Part shown: positions 16,456 through 25,711 of the stretch, piece by piece
Numbering within the stretch: position 1 is the first letter of the stretch
Layout: every line of letters begins with the position of its first letter
Assembly (NCBI GenBank): GCA_902590465.1
Contig: CACIWX010000003.1
Coordinates: forward strand, 1 to 64,000
Reading direction: 5' to 3'
Source: an uncultured Pelagibacteraceae bacterium
Lineage (GTDB): Bacteria; Pseudomonadota; Alphaproteobacteria; Pelagibacterales; Pelagibacteraceae
Length of the DNA: 64,000 nucleotides
Translations under genes and position numbers: made by a program
Notes under the pieces: model-generated
Told to the model about the DNA's origin: nothing
Database searches by the model: none
What the model saw: only the letters and a program-made list of their open reading frames with translations

Positions 16456-17459
16456 TGAGTAAAAAAAAATTAGTATTTTCTGGTGTGCAACCAACAGGTA
16501 ATCTTCATTTAGGAAATTACTTAGGAGCGCTTAAGAATTTTGTTACATTACAAAAAGAGATGAAATGTATATATTGCGTTGTTGACTTACATGCTATTAC
16601 TGTTTTTCAAGATCCCAGTCACTTACATGATAACGTTTTAGAAACTACAGCGAGTTTTTTAGCAACCGGTTTAGATTATAATAAAAGCATAATTTTTAAT
16701 CAATCTTCAGTTGCCGGTCATGCAGAACTTGCCTGGATCTTAAACTGTGTTTCAAGAATTGGTTGGTTAAATAGAATGACTCAATTCAAGGATAAAGCTG
16801 GAACAGATAAAGAAAAAGCTAGTGTTGGTCTCTATATTTATCCCAATCTTATGGCTGCAGATATTTTACTTTACAAAGCTACTCATGTTCCAGTCGGCGC
16901 AGATCAAAAACAGCATTTAGAATTATCACGTGATATAGCTCAAAAATTTAATAAGGATTTTAATTGTAAAGATTTTTTTCCTCTCCCAGAACCATTAATA
17001 TCTAAAAATATTTCTAGAATTATGAGCTTAAGAGACGGAACTAAAAAAATGAGTAAATCTGAAGAATCTGATTATGCGAGAATAAATTTAAAAGACACTG
17101 CAGACGAAATAAATAAAAAAATAAAAAAAGCTAAGTCTGACTCAGAATCAATTCCTGGAGAGATAAAATCATTAGAGAACAAACCAGAAGCTTTAAATCT
17201 TTTAACTATGTATTCTGAATTAACTAAAAGCAATTTAGAAAAAACTATTTCAGAAATGGCTGGAAAAGAGTATTCTCTTTTAAAAACAAAATTAGCAGAA
17301 GTTATAATTAATGAAATAACGCCAGTAGGTAAAGAGATTCAAAAATTGCTTAAAGACAAGTCTCATTTAAAAAATATTCTAAAAAAAGGCACTGAAAAAG
17401 CTAACATTATTGCTGAGGAAAACCTGAAAAATATACGTGAAAAAGTAGGCTTGATATAA
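16455..17459 (+). CDS. trpS: Tryptophanyl-tRNA synthetase
   Basis: This class Ic aminoacyl-tRNA synthetase of 334 residues charges tRNA-Trp. The HIGH-type motif is HLGN at 18-21 in SGVQPTGNLHLGNYLG; the KMSKS loop is exact at 198-202. The segment HVPVGADQKQHLELSRDIA is the usual tryptophan/ATP-site block. Length is typical. Start overlaps murJ by one base, and nfu follows after 12 bp. Confidence 0.98.
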   Translation: MSKKKLVFSGVQPTGNLHLGNYLGALKNFVTLQKEMKCIYCVVDLHAITVFQDPSHLHDNVLETTASFLATGLDYNKSIIFNQSSVAGHAELAWILNCVSRIGWLNRMTQFKDKAGTDKEKASVGLYIYPNLMAADILLYKATHVPVGADQKQHLELSRDIAQKFNKDFNCKDFFPLPEPLISKNISRIMSLRDGTKKMSKSEESDYARINLKDTADEINKKIKKAKSDSESIPGEIKSLENKPEALNLLTMYSELTKSNLEKTISEMAGKEYSLLKTKLAEVIINEITPVGKEIQKLLKDKSHLKNILKKGTEKANIIAEENLKNIREKVGLI

Positions 17460-17471
17460 TATAAAGCCTTA

Positions 17472-18023
17472 ATGATACAAATAGAAACTACACCAAACCC
17501 GGACTCCATTAAGTTTTTGTCAGATAAGACATTATCTTCAATAGGAAGCGAGGAATTTAAAAAAGAGAAAAAGAATGAAATTAGCATTCCGTTCGTAAAA
17601 GAATTGCTAAATTTTAAAGGCGTGGAATTGATATTATTATCAAAAAATTTTCTTTCAGTAAAAAAAACTAAAGAAGTTTCATGGAACGAACTTAAACCAA
17701 TGATAATTTCTCATTTGAATGATTATTTCGAGAAAAATGATGAGCCAATACTCAAAGAAAGTAAAAAAAATAAGGAAAATAGCGAAATTGACAATGAAAC
17801 TGTTAATAAAATTATCGAAGTTTTAGATACCAAAATTAGACCAGCTGTGGCAAGAGATGGTGGAGATATTAAGTTTAAATCCTTTGAAAATGGAGTTGTT
17901 AAAGTGCAATTACAAGGAAGTTGCTCAGGTTGCCCAAGTTCCTTAATGACACTGAAACAAGGGGTTCAAAATCTTCTAAAACATTATGTTAAAGAAGTTA
18001 ATTCAGTAGAGGCCGTACAATGA
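17472..18023 (+). CDS. nfuA: Fe-S cluster scaffold/carrier, Nfu type
   Basis: The N-terminal Nfu_N domain (MIQIETTPNPDSIKFL, to about 90) is followed by a charged linker and a NifU-like C-terminal domain, about 110-183, with Cys151-x2-Cys154 in GSCSGCPSS. Two subunits share a [4Fe-4S] cluster through these cysteines and pass it to client enzymes. This architecture is the mitochondrial/alphaproteobacterial NFU1 type rather than the HesB-fused E. coli NfuA. Overlaps the following gene by 4 bp (ATGA). Confidence 0.93.
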   Translation: MIQIETTPNPDSIKFLSDKTLSSIGSEEFKKEKKNEISIPFVKELLNFKGVELILLSKNFLSVKKTKEVSWNELKPMIISHLNDYFEKNDEPILKESKKNKENSEIDNETVNKIIEVLDTKIRPAVARDGGDIKFKSFENGVVKVQLQGSCSGCPSSLMTLKQGVQNLLKHYVKEVNSVEAVQ

Positions 18024-19534
18024 AAAAAAAATTAAGTTATAGAGATAAGCTAATAGAATTAGCATATATTTATGATGTTAAAGAAATTAAAGATTATGAA
18101 AAAAGTAGAAAAAATTTAACTTCAGGTCAATTAGAGCTTATTTTAAAAAAAAATAAAATCACAATTCCAAAAGATTTCAAATCTAATTTTTTAAGGGATA
18201 ATTTCATAAAACCTGTTGGAAAAATTAAAACTAGTTTAGTAGAATTTAAAGAAAATAAAATAAAAGATAAAAATAGAGCGTTAAGAAAAATTGAAAACTT
18301 CAAACTTGACACAAATAGAAAAATTAGTCGGGCGTTTAAAGATTTATGGACACAACTTGGTAAAATTGGCTTAAACTTTTTAAATATAATACCAAAGCTA
18401 GGAACAGTAATATTCGAATTTTTTGCTAATTTATTTACTGATTTATTCCACGGAATATATAAACAGCAAATAGAGCCGCAAAAAGCCAAACGAGTAATGA
18501 TTGCCATTGCTTCCGTAGCAGTTGTAGCAACGATTTCTTTTAGCGGAATTAATTATTTTTCTGATGGGGAAACAGTTAAAAAACCTGAGATTAAAAAAGA
18601 AATTAAAAAAGAAGTAAAAAAACCTGAAATAAAAAAAGAGGTAAAAAAACCTGAAATTAAAAAACCAAAAGTTAAAAAAGAAACAAATAAATCTAAAGAA
18701 AAAAAGCCTAAGCTTGAAGTAAAAAGAAAAAGTGTAGACGAAGTAATTTTGCCTAATTTAAATTTAAAAACGGAGACAGTTTTAAATCTCTTCAAAGATG
18801 TAGAATATGATTTAGGTAAAGTGCGATCACAAAAATTAGTAAAACCTATTTATTTTACTCAGTTTCCAAGAGATCTTGATGCTCTTCAAAGTACCAAACT
18901 AAAAAAAGAGACTTTTATTAAAATAGTCTTACCTCTGATTGTTGCTGAAAATGAGAGAATATTAGCTGATAGAGAAAAATTATTAACATTATCAGACAAA
19001 AAATTTACTACAGATTTAGAAAAGCAATGGATAAGACAAAAACTTTTAGAGTACAAAGTCAAAAAAGGTGACTTGAAAGAACTAGTAGTTCGAATGGACA
19101 TAATTCCAACATCTATTGCATTAGCTCAAGCAGCAAAAGAAAGTGGATGGGGAACTTCCAGGTTTGCTTTAGAGGGAAATGCTATTTTCGGACAATGGAC
19201 ATGGAGTGGACAAGGAATAGCTCCTTTAGATAGAGAAAGTAATAAAAATCATAAAATTTTAAAATTTCCAATTTTAAGAGCTTCGGTAAAAGCATATCAG
19301 AACAATCTTAATACTCATAAAAGTTATAATAAATTTAGACAAAAAAGATTAGCTCTTAGGGATAAAAAAAAAAGAATTAAAGGTTTAGAATTAACTGAAA
19401 CTTTAAATAACTATGCACAAACAGGAACTGAATATACAAAAATATTAAATCAGATTATTAAACAAAATAGATTAATGGATTTTGAGTCAGTAAGATTAGT
19501 TAATTCAGTTAAAAAAATTGAATTATCTTCATAG
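18020..19534 (+). CDS. Membrane-anchored Bax-like glucosaminidase-domain protein
   Basis: Of 504 residues, the first ~155 are charged and probably cytoplasmic. A single transmembrane helix lies about 160-182 (MIAIASVAVVATISFSGI). Then comes a Lys/Pro/Glu repeat linker (about 186-225) and a C-terminal glucosaminidase-type domain with AQAAKESGWGTSRFA, in which Glu374 is the likely catalytic acid, and NAIFGQWTW. E. coli Bax and related GH73-type enzymes cut glycan strands of peptidoglycan. The long cytoplasmic N-terminus is unusual and could tie the hydrolase to a cytoplasmic partner (inference). Confidence 0.78.
   Translation: MKKKLSYRDKLIELAYIYDVKEIKDYEKSRKNLTSGQLELILKKNKITIPKDFKSNFLRDNFIKPVGKIKTSLVEFKENKIKDKNRALRKIENFKLDTNRKISRAFKDLWTQLGKIGLNFLNIIPKLGTVIFEFFANLFTDLFHGIYKQQIEPQKAKRVMIAIASVAVVATISFSGINYFSDGETVKKPEIKKEIKKEVKKPEIKKEVKKPEIKKPKVKKETNKSKEKKPKLEVKRKSVDEVILPNLNLKTETVLNLFKDVEYDLGKVRSQKLVKPIYFTQFPRDLDALQSTKLKKETFIKIVLPLIVAENERILADREKLLTLSDKKFTTDLEKQWIRQKLLEYKVKKGDLKELVVRMDIIPTSIALAQAAKESGWGTSRFALEGNAIFGQWTWSGQGIAPLDRESNKNHKILKFPILRASVKAYQNNLNTHKSYNKFRQKRLALRDKKKRIKGLELTETLNNYAQTGTEYTKILNQIIKQNRLMDFESVRLVNSVKKIELSS
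18575..18690 (+). repeat. In-frame degenerate tandem repeat encoding VKKPEIKKE units
   Basis: About four imperfect copies of a 27-bp unit encode V-K-K-P-E-[IV]-K-K-E. They form the periplasmic spacer just after the transmembrane helix of the Bax-like protein. Charged Pro/Lys spacers of this kind are common in proteins that reach through the periplasm (TonB, TolA). The copy number could vary by slippage. Confidence 0.8.
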
Positions 19535-19535
19535 G

Positions 19536-20591
19536 CTATTTTTCACTTATTACAAATTGAATTCCAAGCCATCTCCATAAACCACTAGGGTCTCTCAAAG
19601 AACAATTAATTCTTCCTCTTTCACCAATAAACTTTTCGTTTATATTAATTAAAATAGTGTTTGAATTTTCAAATTTAATATCAGATTGTCTCCATTTATC
19701 ACCTTCGTTTGAGTAACAATTCAAGGACTTAAGATTTTTTATGTTATTGTAAAACTCGATTTTTACGTTGGGCGGATTATCAGCCTGCAAAAGATATTTT
19801 TCTTCAGGATAAATCTTTTTAAACTTCAAAGGCAAAGTTTTAGTTATAGATTTGAATCTTTTAGTTTCCCCATATTTCTCATTGATAGGATATCTAGGCA
19901 ATTCATAAAAATCTTTAGTTTCATCCATAACTCCAGAATGTTGTCCAAAAGCATATTTAAAACCAAAATTCTTAATTATATTTTTAAAACTATTACTGTA
20001 TTCACCAAAAGGATAAGAAAAAAATTCAGAATTTTTACCAAGATTTTTATTAAAAATAGAAATAGATTTAGAAATATCTTCTATAATTAGTTCATCACTT
20101 TCATCGACTAGATATTCATGAGTATGACTATGGTTCCCAATTTCTACAAAATCTTCTTTGCTTATTTCTTTAATCTGATCCCAAGACATGTAATTAAATG
20201 CCCCAACTTCACGAGTGCTTACAAATAAAATAAAAGGTATTTTTCTTTTCTTTAGTATTGGCCAAGCATTCTGATAAAATGATAAAAATCCATCATCGAT
20301 AGTTAATAGGATTTTTCTTTGTAATTTATTATTTACTAATTCGTTTTTAAAATTTTTTGGGTTAATAAATTTAATATTATTTTTTTCAATGATATTTAAA
20401 TGTTCCTTGAATTTATCTATCTTAACATTTGTAGATGGATACTTATTTTCTTCAAAGCGATGATACATTAATGAAATAATACCATAATCATCAATTTCTT
20501 GATCGGCTAAACACGAATTGAAATTGTTTTGAAATAGTAAAATAGTTATAACAAGACTAATGATTAAAGATTTTTTAATATTAAATTGCAT
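19536..20591 (-). CDS. Polysaccharide deacetylase (NodB-domain) exported protein
   Basis: ATG 20591 gives a signal peptide (SLIISLVITILLFQNN); a TTG two codons upstream is also open. The NodB domain runs about 35-230: LMYHRFEE, LLTIDDGFLSF (metal-binding Asp-Asp), and HSHTH (metal His pair). The catalytic SYPFGEYS block follows. Such enzymes remove acetyl groups from N-acetylated glycans such as peptidoglycan or exopolysaccharide. The C-terminal ~120 residues form an extra beta-rich domain I do not recognise. Its first ~30 bases overlap the divergent tsaB. Confidence 0.85.
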   Translation of the reverse strand: MQFNIKKSLIISLVITILLFQNNFNSCLADQEIDDYGIISLMYHRFEENKYPSTNVKIDKFKEHLNIIEKNNIKFINPKNFKNELVNNKLQRKILLTIDDGFLSFYQNAWPILKKRKIPFILFVSTREVGAFNYMSWDQIKEISKEDFVEIGNHSHTHEYLVDESDELIIEDISKSISIFNKNLGKNSEFFSYPFGEYSNSFKNIIKNFGFKYAFGQHSGVMDETKDFYELPRYPINEKYGETKRFKSITKTLPLKFKKIYPEEKYLLQADNPPNVKIEFYNNIKNLKSLNCYSNEGDKWRQSDIKFENSNTILININEKFIGERGRINCSLRDPSGLWRWLGIQFVISEK

Positions 20592-20943
20592 AGGCAAAAA
20601 CGATAAAATAGGTTTAAAAATTAATACTAAATTTTATACTCATAATTTTGATCATCAATTAAAAAGTAACGATATATTAGTTTCAAACATATTAAATCTA
20701 ATAAAAAAACACAAAATAAATATTAATAATAATTTCTCTATTCTTGTAAATATAGGGCCGGGAAGCTTTTCTTCGTTGAGAGCATCCATTGCTATCGCTA
20801 AAGGAATAAAAATATCAAAAAAAATTAATTTGTTTGGATATAAAAATTCTGATTTAGGGCAATTTAACCTTGCAAATATTGAATTTTTAATTGATAAAAA
20901 ATTAATACAAAAAAATTTGATTAAACCTATATATTTGAGTTAA
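20560..20943 (+). CDS. tsaB: Shortened TsaB-like protein (tRNA t6A synthesis)
   Basis: The 127-residue product keeps the N-terminal ASKHA half of TsaB: a first strand LILNCIGKNDKIGLKI, a helix with LLK/ILNLIKKH, and VNIGPGSFSSLRASIAIAKGIKI, the strongest family match (usually GPGSFTGLR...G...A.GL). TsaB is normally about 220-230 residues; the second half is nearly gone and only a PIYLS ending remains. TsaB is the dimer partner that activates TsaD. Position upstream of fur-miaB matches the alphaproteobacterial tsaB-rimI-fur order, with rimI missing. Function probably retained, since TsaE is also present at 63132. Confidence 0.72.
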   Translation: MIKDFLILNCIGKNDKIGLKINTKFYTHNFDHQLKSNDILVSNILNLIKKHKININNNFSILVNIGPGSFSSLRASIAIAKGIKISKKINLFGYKNSDLGQFNLANIEFLIDKKLIQKNLIKPIYLS

Positions 20944-20952
20944 GTTAATTTT

Positions 20953-21360
20953 ATGAGTTCAATCGAGGAGAAATGTAAAAATAAAGGTGTAAGACTGACT
21001 GACCAAAGAAAAGTTATTGCAAAGATTATGTCAGAGTCCAAAGATCACCCGGATGTAGATGAATTGCACAAAAGAGTAAGTTACGTGGATAAAAAGATTA
21101 GTATAGCGACTGTATATCGTACTGTGAAACTTTTTGAGGAAGCTGGTATTTTAGAGAAGCATGATTTTAAAGGCGGAAAAGCAAGATATGAACAGTCACC
21201 AGATGAACACCATGACCATTTAATTGATATAAATAGCGGTGAAATAATTGAATTTGTAGATAAAGACATTGAGAAACTTCAAAATGAAGTTGCAAAAAAA
21301 TTAGGATATAAATTAGTTGATCATAAATTAGAACTTTATGGTTCAAAAATAAAAAAATAA
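20953..21360 (+). CDS. fur: Fur-family metalloregulator
   Basis: The 135-residue protein has the Fur winged helix (GVRLTDQRKVIAKIM, ISIATVYRTVKLFEEAGIL) and the metal-sensing dimer domain with EHHDHLIDINSGEIIEF. The C-terminal CxxC zinc motif of gammaproteobacterial Fur is absent, as in most alphaproteobacterial relatives, many of which respond to manganese (Mur) rather than iron. A second family member, Irr, is at 35982. It starts 9 bp after tsaB and abuts miaB, so the three are probably cotranscribed. Confidence 0.92.
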   Translation: MSSIEEKCKNKGVRLTDQRKVIAKIMSESKDHPDVDELHKRVSYVDKKISIATVYRTVKLFEEAGILEKHDFKGGKARYEQSPDEHHDHLIDINSGEIIEFVDKDIEKLQNEVAKKLGYKLVDHKLELYGSKIKK

Positions 21361-21361
21361 T

Positions 21362-22696
21362 TTGCATAAAAAAATTTTCATTAAAACTCTTGGTTGTCAG
21401 ATGAATGAATACGATAGTAATCGTATTAAAGATTTAATAAAAAAAATAAATTATACTCCAACAGAGAGTCTAGATGAGGCTAACTGTTATATTCTTAACA
21501 CTTGTCATATTAGAGAAAAAGCTACAGAAAAAGTTTATCATGACATTGGTAGATTAAAAAAAAAATTCAGAAATAAAATAAAACCGATTGTAATAGTAGC
21601 AGGTTGCGTAGCTCAAGCAGAAGGAGATATTTTATTAAAAAAAGAAAAATATATTGATGCTGTCATTGGTCCACAATCATATCATCAAATTAATGATTTA
21701 ATATTGTCAGCGGAAAAGAATTCAAAACATTTAAATTTTACTGAATTTGATGTTGTAGAAAAATTTGATAGTTTAAATTTTTTTAAAAATTCAAATAATA
21801 AAATTTCGTCATTTCTAACTATTCAAGAAGGTTGCGATAAGTTTTGTAAATTTTGTGTTGTGCCATACACACGCGGTGCTGAATTTTCTCGTTCTATTAA
21901 AGAACTAATTGTAGAAGCAAATCAATTAGTAGAAAATGGAGCAAAAGAAATCACACTTCTAGGACAAAATGTTAATGCTTATAATTTTAAAAAAAAAAGA
22001 ATTTCAGATTTAATATATGAAATTTCTAAAATAAAAAAACTACTAAGAATTAGATATACAACTTCTCATCCACTTGATTTCACAGAAGATTTAGTTGAAG
22101 CTCATAAAAATTTTACTAAACTTATGCCTTTAATTCATCTTCCTGTACAAAGCGGATCAAATAAAATTTTAAATGCAATGAATAGAAAGCATACTATTGA
22201 AGAATATTTAGAAACTATTAAAAAACTTATTAAAGCTAAGCCTAATATAAAATTTTCTAGTGATTTTATAATTGGATATCCAGGTGAAACCCAAGATGAT
22301 TTTGAACAAACTTTGAAACTTATTAAAAAAATTGAATTTATCAATTCATATTCTTATATTTATAGTGCAAGACCAGGAACACCTGCATCTTTTTTGCAGG
22401 CTATAAAACTTGATGAAGCAAAAAAACGATTAAAACTATTTCAGAATAATGCTGATAAAATAAAATTGAAATATAAAAAAACTCTTATAAACAAAATATC
22501 CAAAGTACTTATTGAGAATAAAGTTAAAAATGAAAACAAATACTTTGGAAGAGATGAATATTTTAATTCAGTAATTGTAAAAAGTGATAATAATATAGTA
22601 GGTCAAATTAAAGATGTTCAAATTTTACAAATTAATACAAATACTATGTTTGGAGAAATTAGCTCAAACATTAATCAAAAAGATTATGCAGCTTAA
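21362..22696 (+). CDS. miaB: tRNA-2-methylthio-N6-dimethylallyladenosine synthase MiaB
   Basis: MiaB adds a methylthio group to A37 of tRNAs reading U-starting codons. The 444-residue protein has the UPF0004 cysteines (TLGCQMNEYDS, NTCHIREKA, AGCVAQAEG), the radical-SAM triad in EGCDKFCKFCVVPYTRG and a C-terminal TRAM domain. Start is TTG at 21362, one base after the fur stop; the first in-frame ATG comes after the first essential cysteine and cannot be used. Followed by phoH after 4 bp. Confidence 0.97.
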   Translation: MHKKIFIKTLGCQMNEYDSNRIKDLIKKINYTPTESLDEANCYILNTCHIREKATEKVYHDIGRLKKKFRNKIKPIVIVAGCVAQAEGDILLKKEKYIDAVIGPQSYHQINDLILSAEKNSKHLNFTEFDVVEKFDSLNFFKNSNNKISSFLTIQEGCDKFCKFCVVPYTRGAEFSRSIKELIVEANQLVENGAKEITLLGQNVNAYNFKKKRISDLIYEISKIKKLLRIRYTTSHPLDFTEDLVEAHKNFTKLMPLIHLPVQSGSNKILNAMNRKHTIEEYLETIKKLIKAKPNIKFSSDFIIGYPGETQDDFEQTLKLIKKIEFINSYSYIYSARPGTPASFLQAIKLDEAKKRLKLFQNNADKIKLKYKKTLINKISKVLIENKVKNENKYFGRDEYFNSVIVKSDNNIVGQIKDVQILQINTNTMFGEISSNINQKDYAA

Positions 22697-22700
22697 ATAA

Positions 22701-23705
22701 ATGTCAGAAATAAGCAAATTAGAACAGAATATTTTAATTAAAAGAATAGATAGTGAGACTATAAATATTTCAATAAATGATAATGAAATGTTAATGGCTA
22801 TCGTTGGCCAGTTTGATCAGAATTTAAAAAATTTATCAAATCTAACAAAAATTAATGTTTTTTTTAGAGGCAATTCAATTACCTGTAAGGGAGAAAAAGA
22901 AAAACTGTCTTTATTTTGCGATGCTATTAAATTTTTAATGAACAAGTATTTTTTAACGAATATAATTGAAAAAGAAGATATAATTTTATCTGTGAAAAAA
23001 AATTTAGAAATTGAAAAATCTAATATTAAAAGCTTTAAACAGTTAATAAAAACTCCAAAAAAATCAGTTATAGCTAGGTCTGAAAAGCAATCAGATTACA
23101 TTAAAGCTTTAAAAGAAAACGATATTGTAATGTCCCTAGGGCCTGCAGGAACTGGTAAAAGCTTCCTAGCTGTCTCAGTTGCTGTAACTTTATTGATGGA
23201 AAAGAAAATTGATAGGGTAATTTTATCAAGGCCAGCAGTTGAGGCTGGAGAAAAATTAGGTTTTTTACCTGGAGATATGAAAGAAAAAGTTGACCCTTAC
23301 TTGAGACCACTTTACGACGCATTGTATGAACTTTTTGGCGCAGATAAAATAGATAAAAAAATTGAAACAGGAGAAATCGAAATTGCACCACTAGCTTTCA
23401 TGAGAGGTAGAACGCTAAAAAATAGTTTTGCCATTTTAGATGAAGCACAAAACGCAACCGAAACCCAAATTAAAATGTTTTTAACAAGAATAGGAGAAAA
23501 TTCCAAATTAGTTGTTAATGGAGATCCTAGTCAAGTAGATTTAATTAACAAAAAAGATTCAGGACTTATTAAATCAAAAAATATCTTAAAAGAATTAAAG
23601 GAAATCAAAATAATAGAATTTGACCACAATGATGTTGTAAGACATCCGTTAGTCTCAAAAATCATTAAAGCTTATCAGAACAAAAGCATTGATGATAAAA
23701 ATTAA
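22701..23705 (+). CDS. phoH: PhoH-like ATPase (YbeZ type)
   Basis: The 334-residue protein has an N-terminal KH-like/R3H-like region (to about 115) and a PhoH ATPase domain with Walker A GPAGTGKSFLA, the RPAVEAGEKLGFLPGDMKEKVDPYLRPLYDAL block, and Walker B FAILDEAQNAT. YbeZ partners with YbeY in ribosome and RNA metabolism, and the two genes overlap here as they neighbour each other in many proteobacteria. Length and motifs are normal. Confidence 0.94.
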   Translation: MSEISKLEQNILIKRIDSETINISINDNEMLMAIVGQFDQNLKNLSNLTKINVFFRGNSITCKGEKEKLSLFCDAIKFLMNKYFLTNIIEKEDIILSVKKNLEIEKSNIKSFKQLIKTPKKSVIARSEKQSDYIKALKENDIVMSLGPAGTGKSFLAVSVAVTLLMEKKIDRVILSRPAVEAGEKLGFLPGDMKEKVDPYLRPLYDALYELFGADKIDKKIETGEIEIAPLAFMRGRTLKNSFAILDEAQNATETQIKMFLTRIGENSKLVVNGDPSQVDLINKKDSGLIKSKNILKELKEIKIIEFDHNDVVRHPLVSKIIKAYQNKSIDDKN

Positions 23706-24159
23706 TGTAATTACGAAAAATATTAACTGGCTTCATTATATAAAAGACCCAAGTAAGTATCTTGATCGTAATATTAAAAAGATAAATTTAAAAAATAAAT
23801 TATATAAAAAAAAATTACTTTCTCTCTCTTTATTATTAGCTGGCAACAAGGAAATTACAAATCTCAATAAAAAATTTAGAAAAAAAAGAAAATCAACTGA
23901 TGTTTTATCATTTCCATTTCAAACAAAAAATAATTTAAAAAAAAAGTTAATGACTGAAAAGGAAATTTATCTTGGAGATATAATTGTTAACCTAGATAAA
24001 ATAAAAAATAAAACTCCTCAAAAGAAATTCAAAAATGAATTTAATTCTCTGTGGATACATGGTTTAGTACATCTATTAGGATACGATCACAAGACGAATA
24101 AAGATTTTGTAAAAATGACCAAAATTGAAAAAAATTATTTTAATATTGTTAATGATTGA
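23692..24159 (+). CDS. ybeY: rRNA maturation factor / endoribonuclease YbeY
   Basis: YbeY is a zinc endoribonuclease involved in 16S rRNA 3'-end maturation and ribosome quality control. The zinc motif HGLVHLLGYDH is complete near residues 122-132 and is preceded by the family strand TDVLSFPF. ATG 23692 gives 155 residues; a TTG one codon earlier is open but less likely. It overlaps phoH by 14 bp and lnt by 8 bp. Confidence 0.95.
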   Translation: MIKINVITKNINWLHYIKDPSKYLDRNIKKINLKNKLYKKKLLSLSLLLAGNKEITNLNKKFRKKRKSTDVLSFPFQTKNNLKKKLMTEKEIYLGDIIVNLDKIKNKTPQKKFKNEFNSLWIHGLVHLLGYDHKTNKDFVKMTKIEKNYFNIVND

Positions 24160-25711
24160 AAAGTATTTAACAAATAGATTCATAATTTTGTATTTTATAC
24201 CTTTATTACTTGGTTCGTTTACAATTTTTACCTTTGAACCTTTTAATTTATTTCTACTTAATTTTATCATTTTTCCTTTATTCTTTTATTTAGTTGCTTT
24301 CATTAATAAAAAATCTAAATCTATTTATAGAAAGAAACCCTTAAAAAAAAATTTATTTATATTTGGATTAACATTTGGTTTTGGATTTTATGTAAGCGGC
24401 ATATCTTGGATTACTAATGCCCTAACATTTGACGAAAATTTTAAAGGCTTAATTCCGTTTGTAATGATTTTATTACCTCTATTTTTAAGTTTATTTACTG
24501 CTCTAGTAATAACTGTTGTTGGGCCGTATTTAAAATTTGACTTCCCTTCTCTAATTTTATTTTCTGCAAGTTTGGCTGTTTCAGATTATATACGCGCAAT
24601 ATTATTATCAGGTTTCCCATGGAACCTTTGGGCTTACAGCACTGTTAAAGCTAATGAGATGTTACAAATAATAAATACTATAGGGTTATATTCTTACAAT
24701 TTAATTGTAATAACTTTTTTTACTTTACCAATTATTTTTTTTTTTAATATAAGTACTGTTAAAAAAATTTTAAGCTTTATTACAGTAATTTTTTTAATAT
24801 TAAGTTTGTATGTTTATGGAAATTTAGAAATCAATAAAAATAAAGCTTTTTTGCAAGAGATAAATGATAAAGAATTTATAAAGATTATTTCTCCAAACTT
24901 TGATTTAGAATATGGCCTTAGCAATTTTCAAATAGAGGAGAGATTTAAAAAATTAATTAGATATAGTGACCCTGATAAGGATAAAAAAACACTATTTATA
25001 TGGCCTGAGGGAATTTTCAGTGGTTATAGTTATAATGATATTTTAGCTTTTAAAAATTTATTATTAAAAAATTTTTCAGAAAAACATCATATAGCATTTG
25101 GTATAAATATATTAGAAACCAAAAGTGGAAATTTCTATAATAGTATGATTATTGTAAATAATCGATTAGAAATAATTCAAAGATACAACAAAAGAAAACT
25201 TGTTCCATTTGGGGAATTTTTACCTTTAGAGAGTTTATTAAGTAAATTAGGCTTCAAAAAAATTACAGAAGGATACGGATCTTTCTTAAAAGGTCGTGAA
25301 AACAATAATCTTAAGATTGATAAATTTAATATTCTACCTTTGATTTGTTATGAGGTTATATTTACAAATTTAATTCAAAATTCTGAAAAAAATACTAATC
25401 TAATTATCAATATTTCTGAAGATGGATGGTTTGGCAATACAATAGGACCAGACCAGCATTTTTCTAAATCAATTTTTAGAGCAATAGAAAATAATACTTT
25501 TTTTCTAAGATCGGCGAATAAAGGTGTAAGTGCTATAATTGATAATAAGGGCGATATAATTAAACAATTAAATAGAAATGAAGCTGGAAATATAGAATTA
25601 GAAGTACCATTAATAAAATCAAAAAAAAATAAAAATGATTTGATATTTTATCTACTTTTAATTACATATTGCGTATTCTTTTTAATTTACAAAAAAAAAT
25701 ATGGAAAATAA
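24152..25711 (+). CDS. lnt: Apolipoprotein N-acyltransferase
   Basis: Lnt adds the third acyl chain to lipoproteins at the inner membrane. ATG 24152, eight bases inside ybeY, gives 519 residues; a TTG at 24125 would only add residues encoded by ybeY. About seven transmembrane helices precede a nitrilase-type periplasmic domain with the catalytic triad Glu ([11 protein letters not shown]), Lys ([15 protein letters not shown]) and Cys (LICYEVIF). The usual corC/ybeX gene between ybeY and lnt is missing. Its end overlaps metK by 11 bp. Confidence 0.96.
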   Translation: MIEKYLTNRFIILYFIPLLLGSFTIFTFEPFNLFLLNFIIFPLFFYLVAFINKKSKSIYRKKPLKKNLFIFGLTFGFGFYVSGISWITNALTFDENFKGLIPFVMILLPLFLSLFTALVITVVGPYLKFDFPSLILFSASLAVSDYIRAILLSGFPWNLWAYSTVKANEMLQIINTIGLYSYNLIVITFFTLPIIFFFNISTVKKILSFITVIFLILSLYVYGNLEINKNKAFLQEINDKEFIKIISPNFDLEYGLSNFQIEERFKKLIRYSDPDKDKKTLFIWPEGIFSGYSYNDILAFKNLLLKNFSEKHHIAFGINILETKSGNFYNSMIIVNNRLEIIQRYNKRKLVPFGEFLPLESLLSKLGFKKITEGYGSFLKGRENNNLKIDKFNILPLICYEVIFTNLIQNSEKNTNLIINISEDGWFGNTIGPDQHFSKSIFRAIENNTFFLRSANKGVSAIIDNKGDIIKQLNRNEAGNIELEVPLIKSKKNKNDLIFYLLLITYCVFFLIYKKKYGK

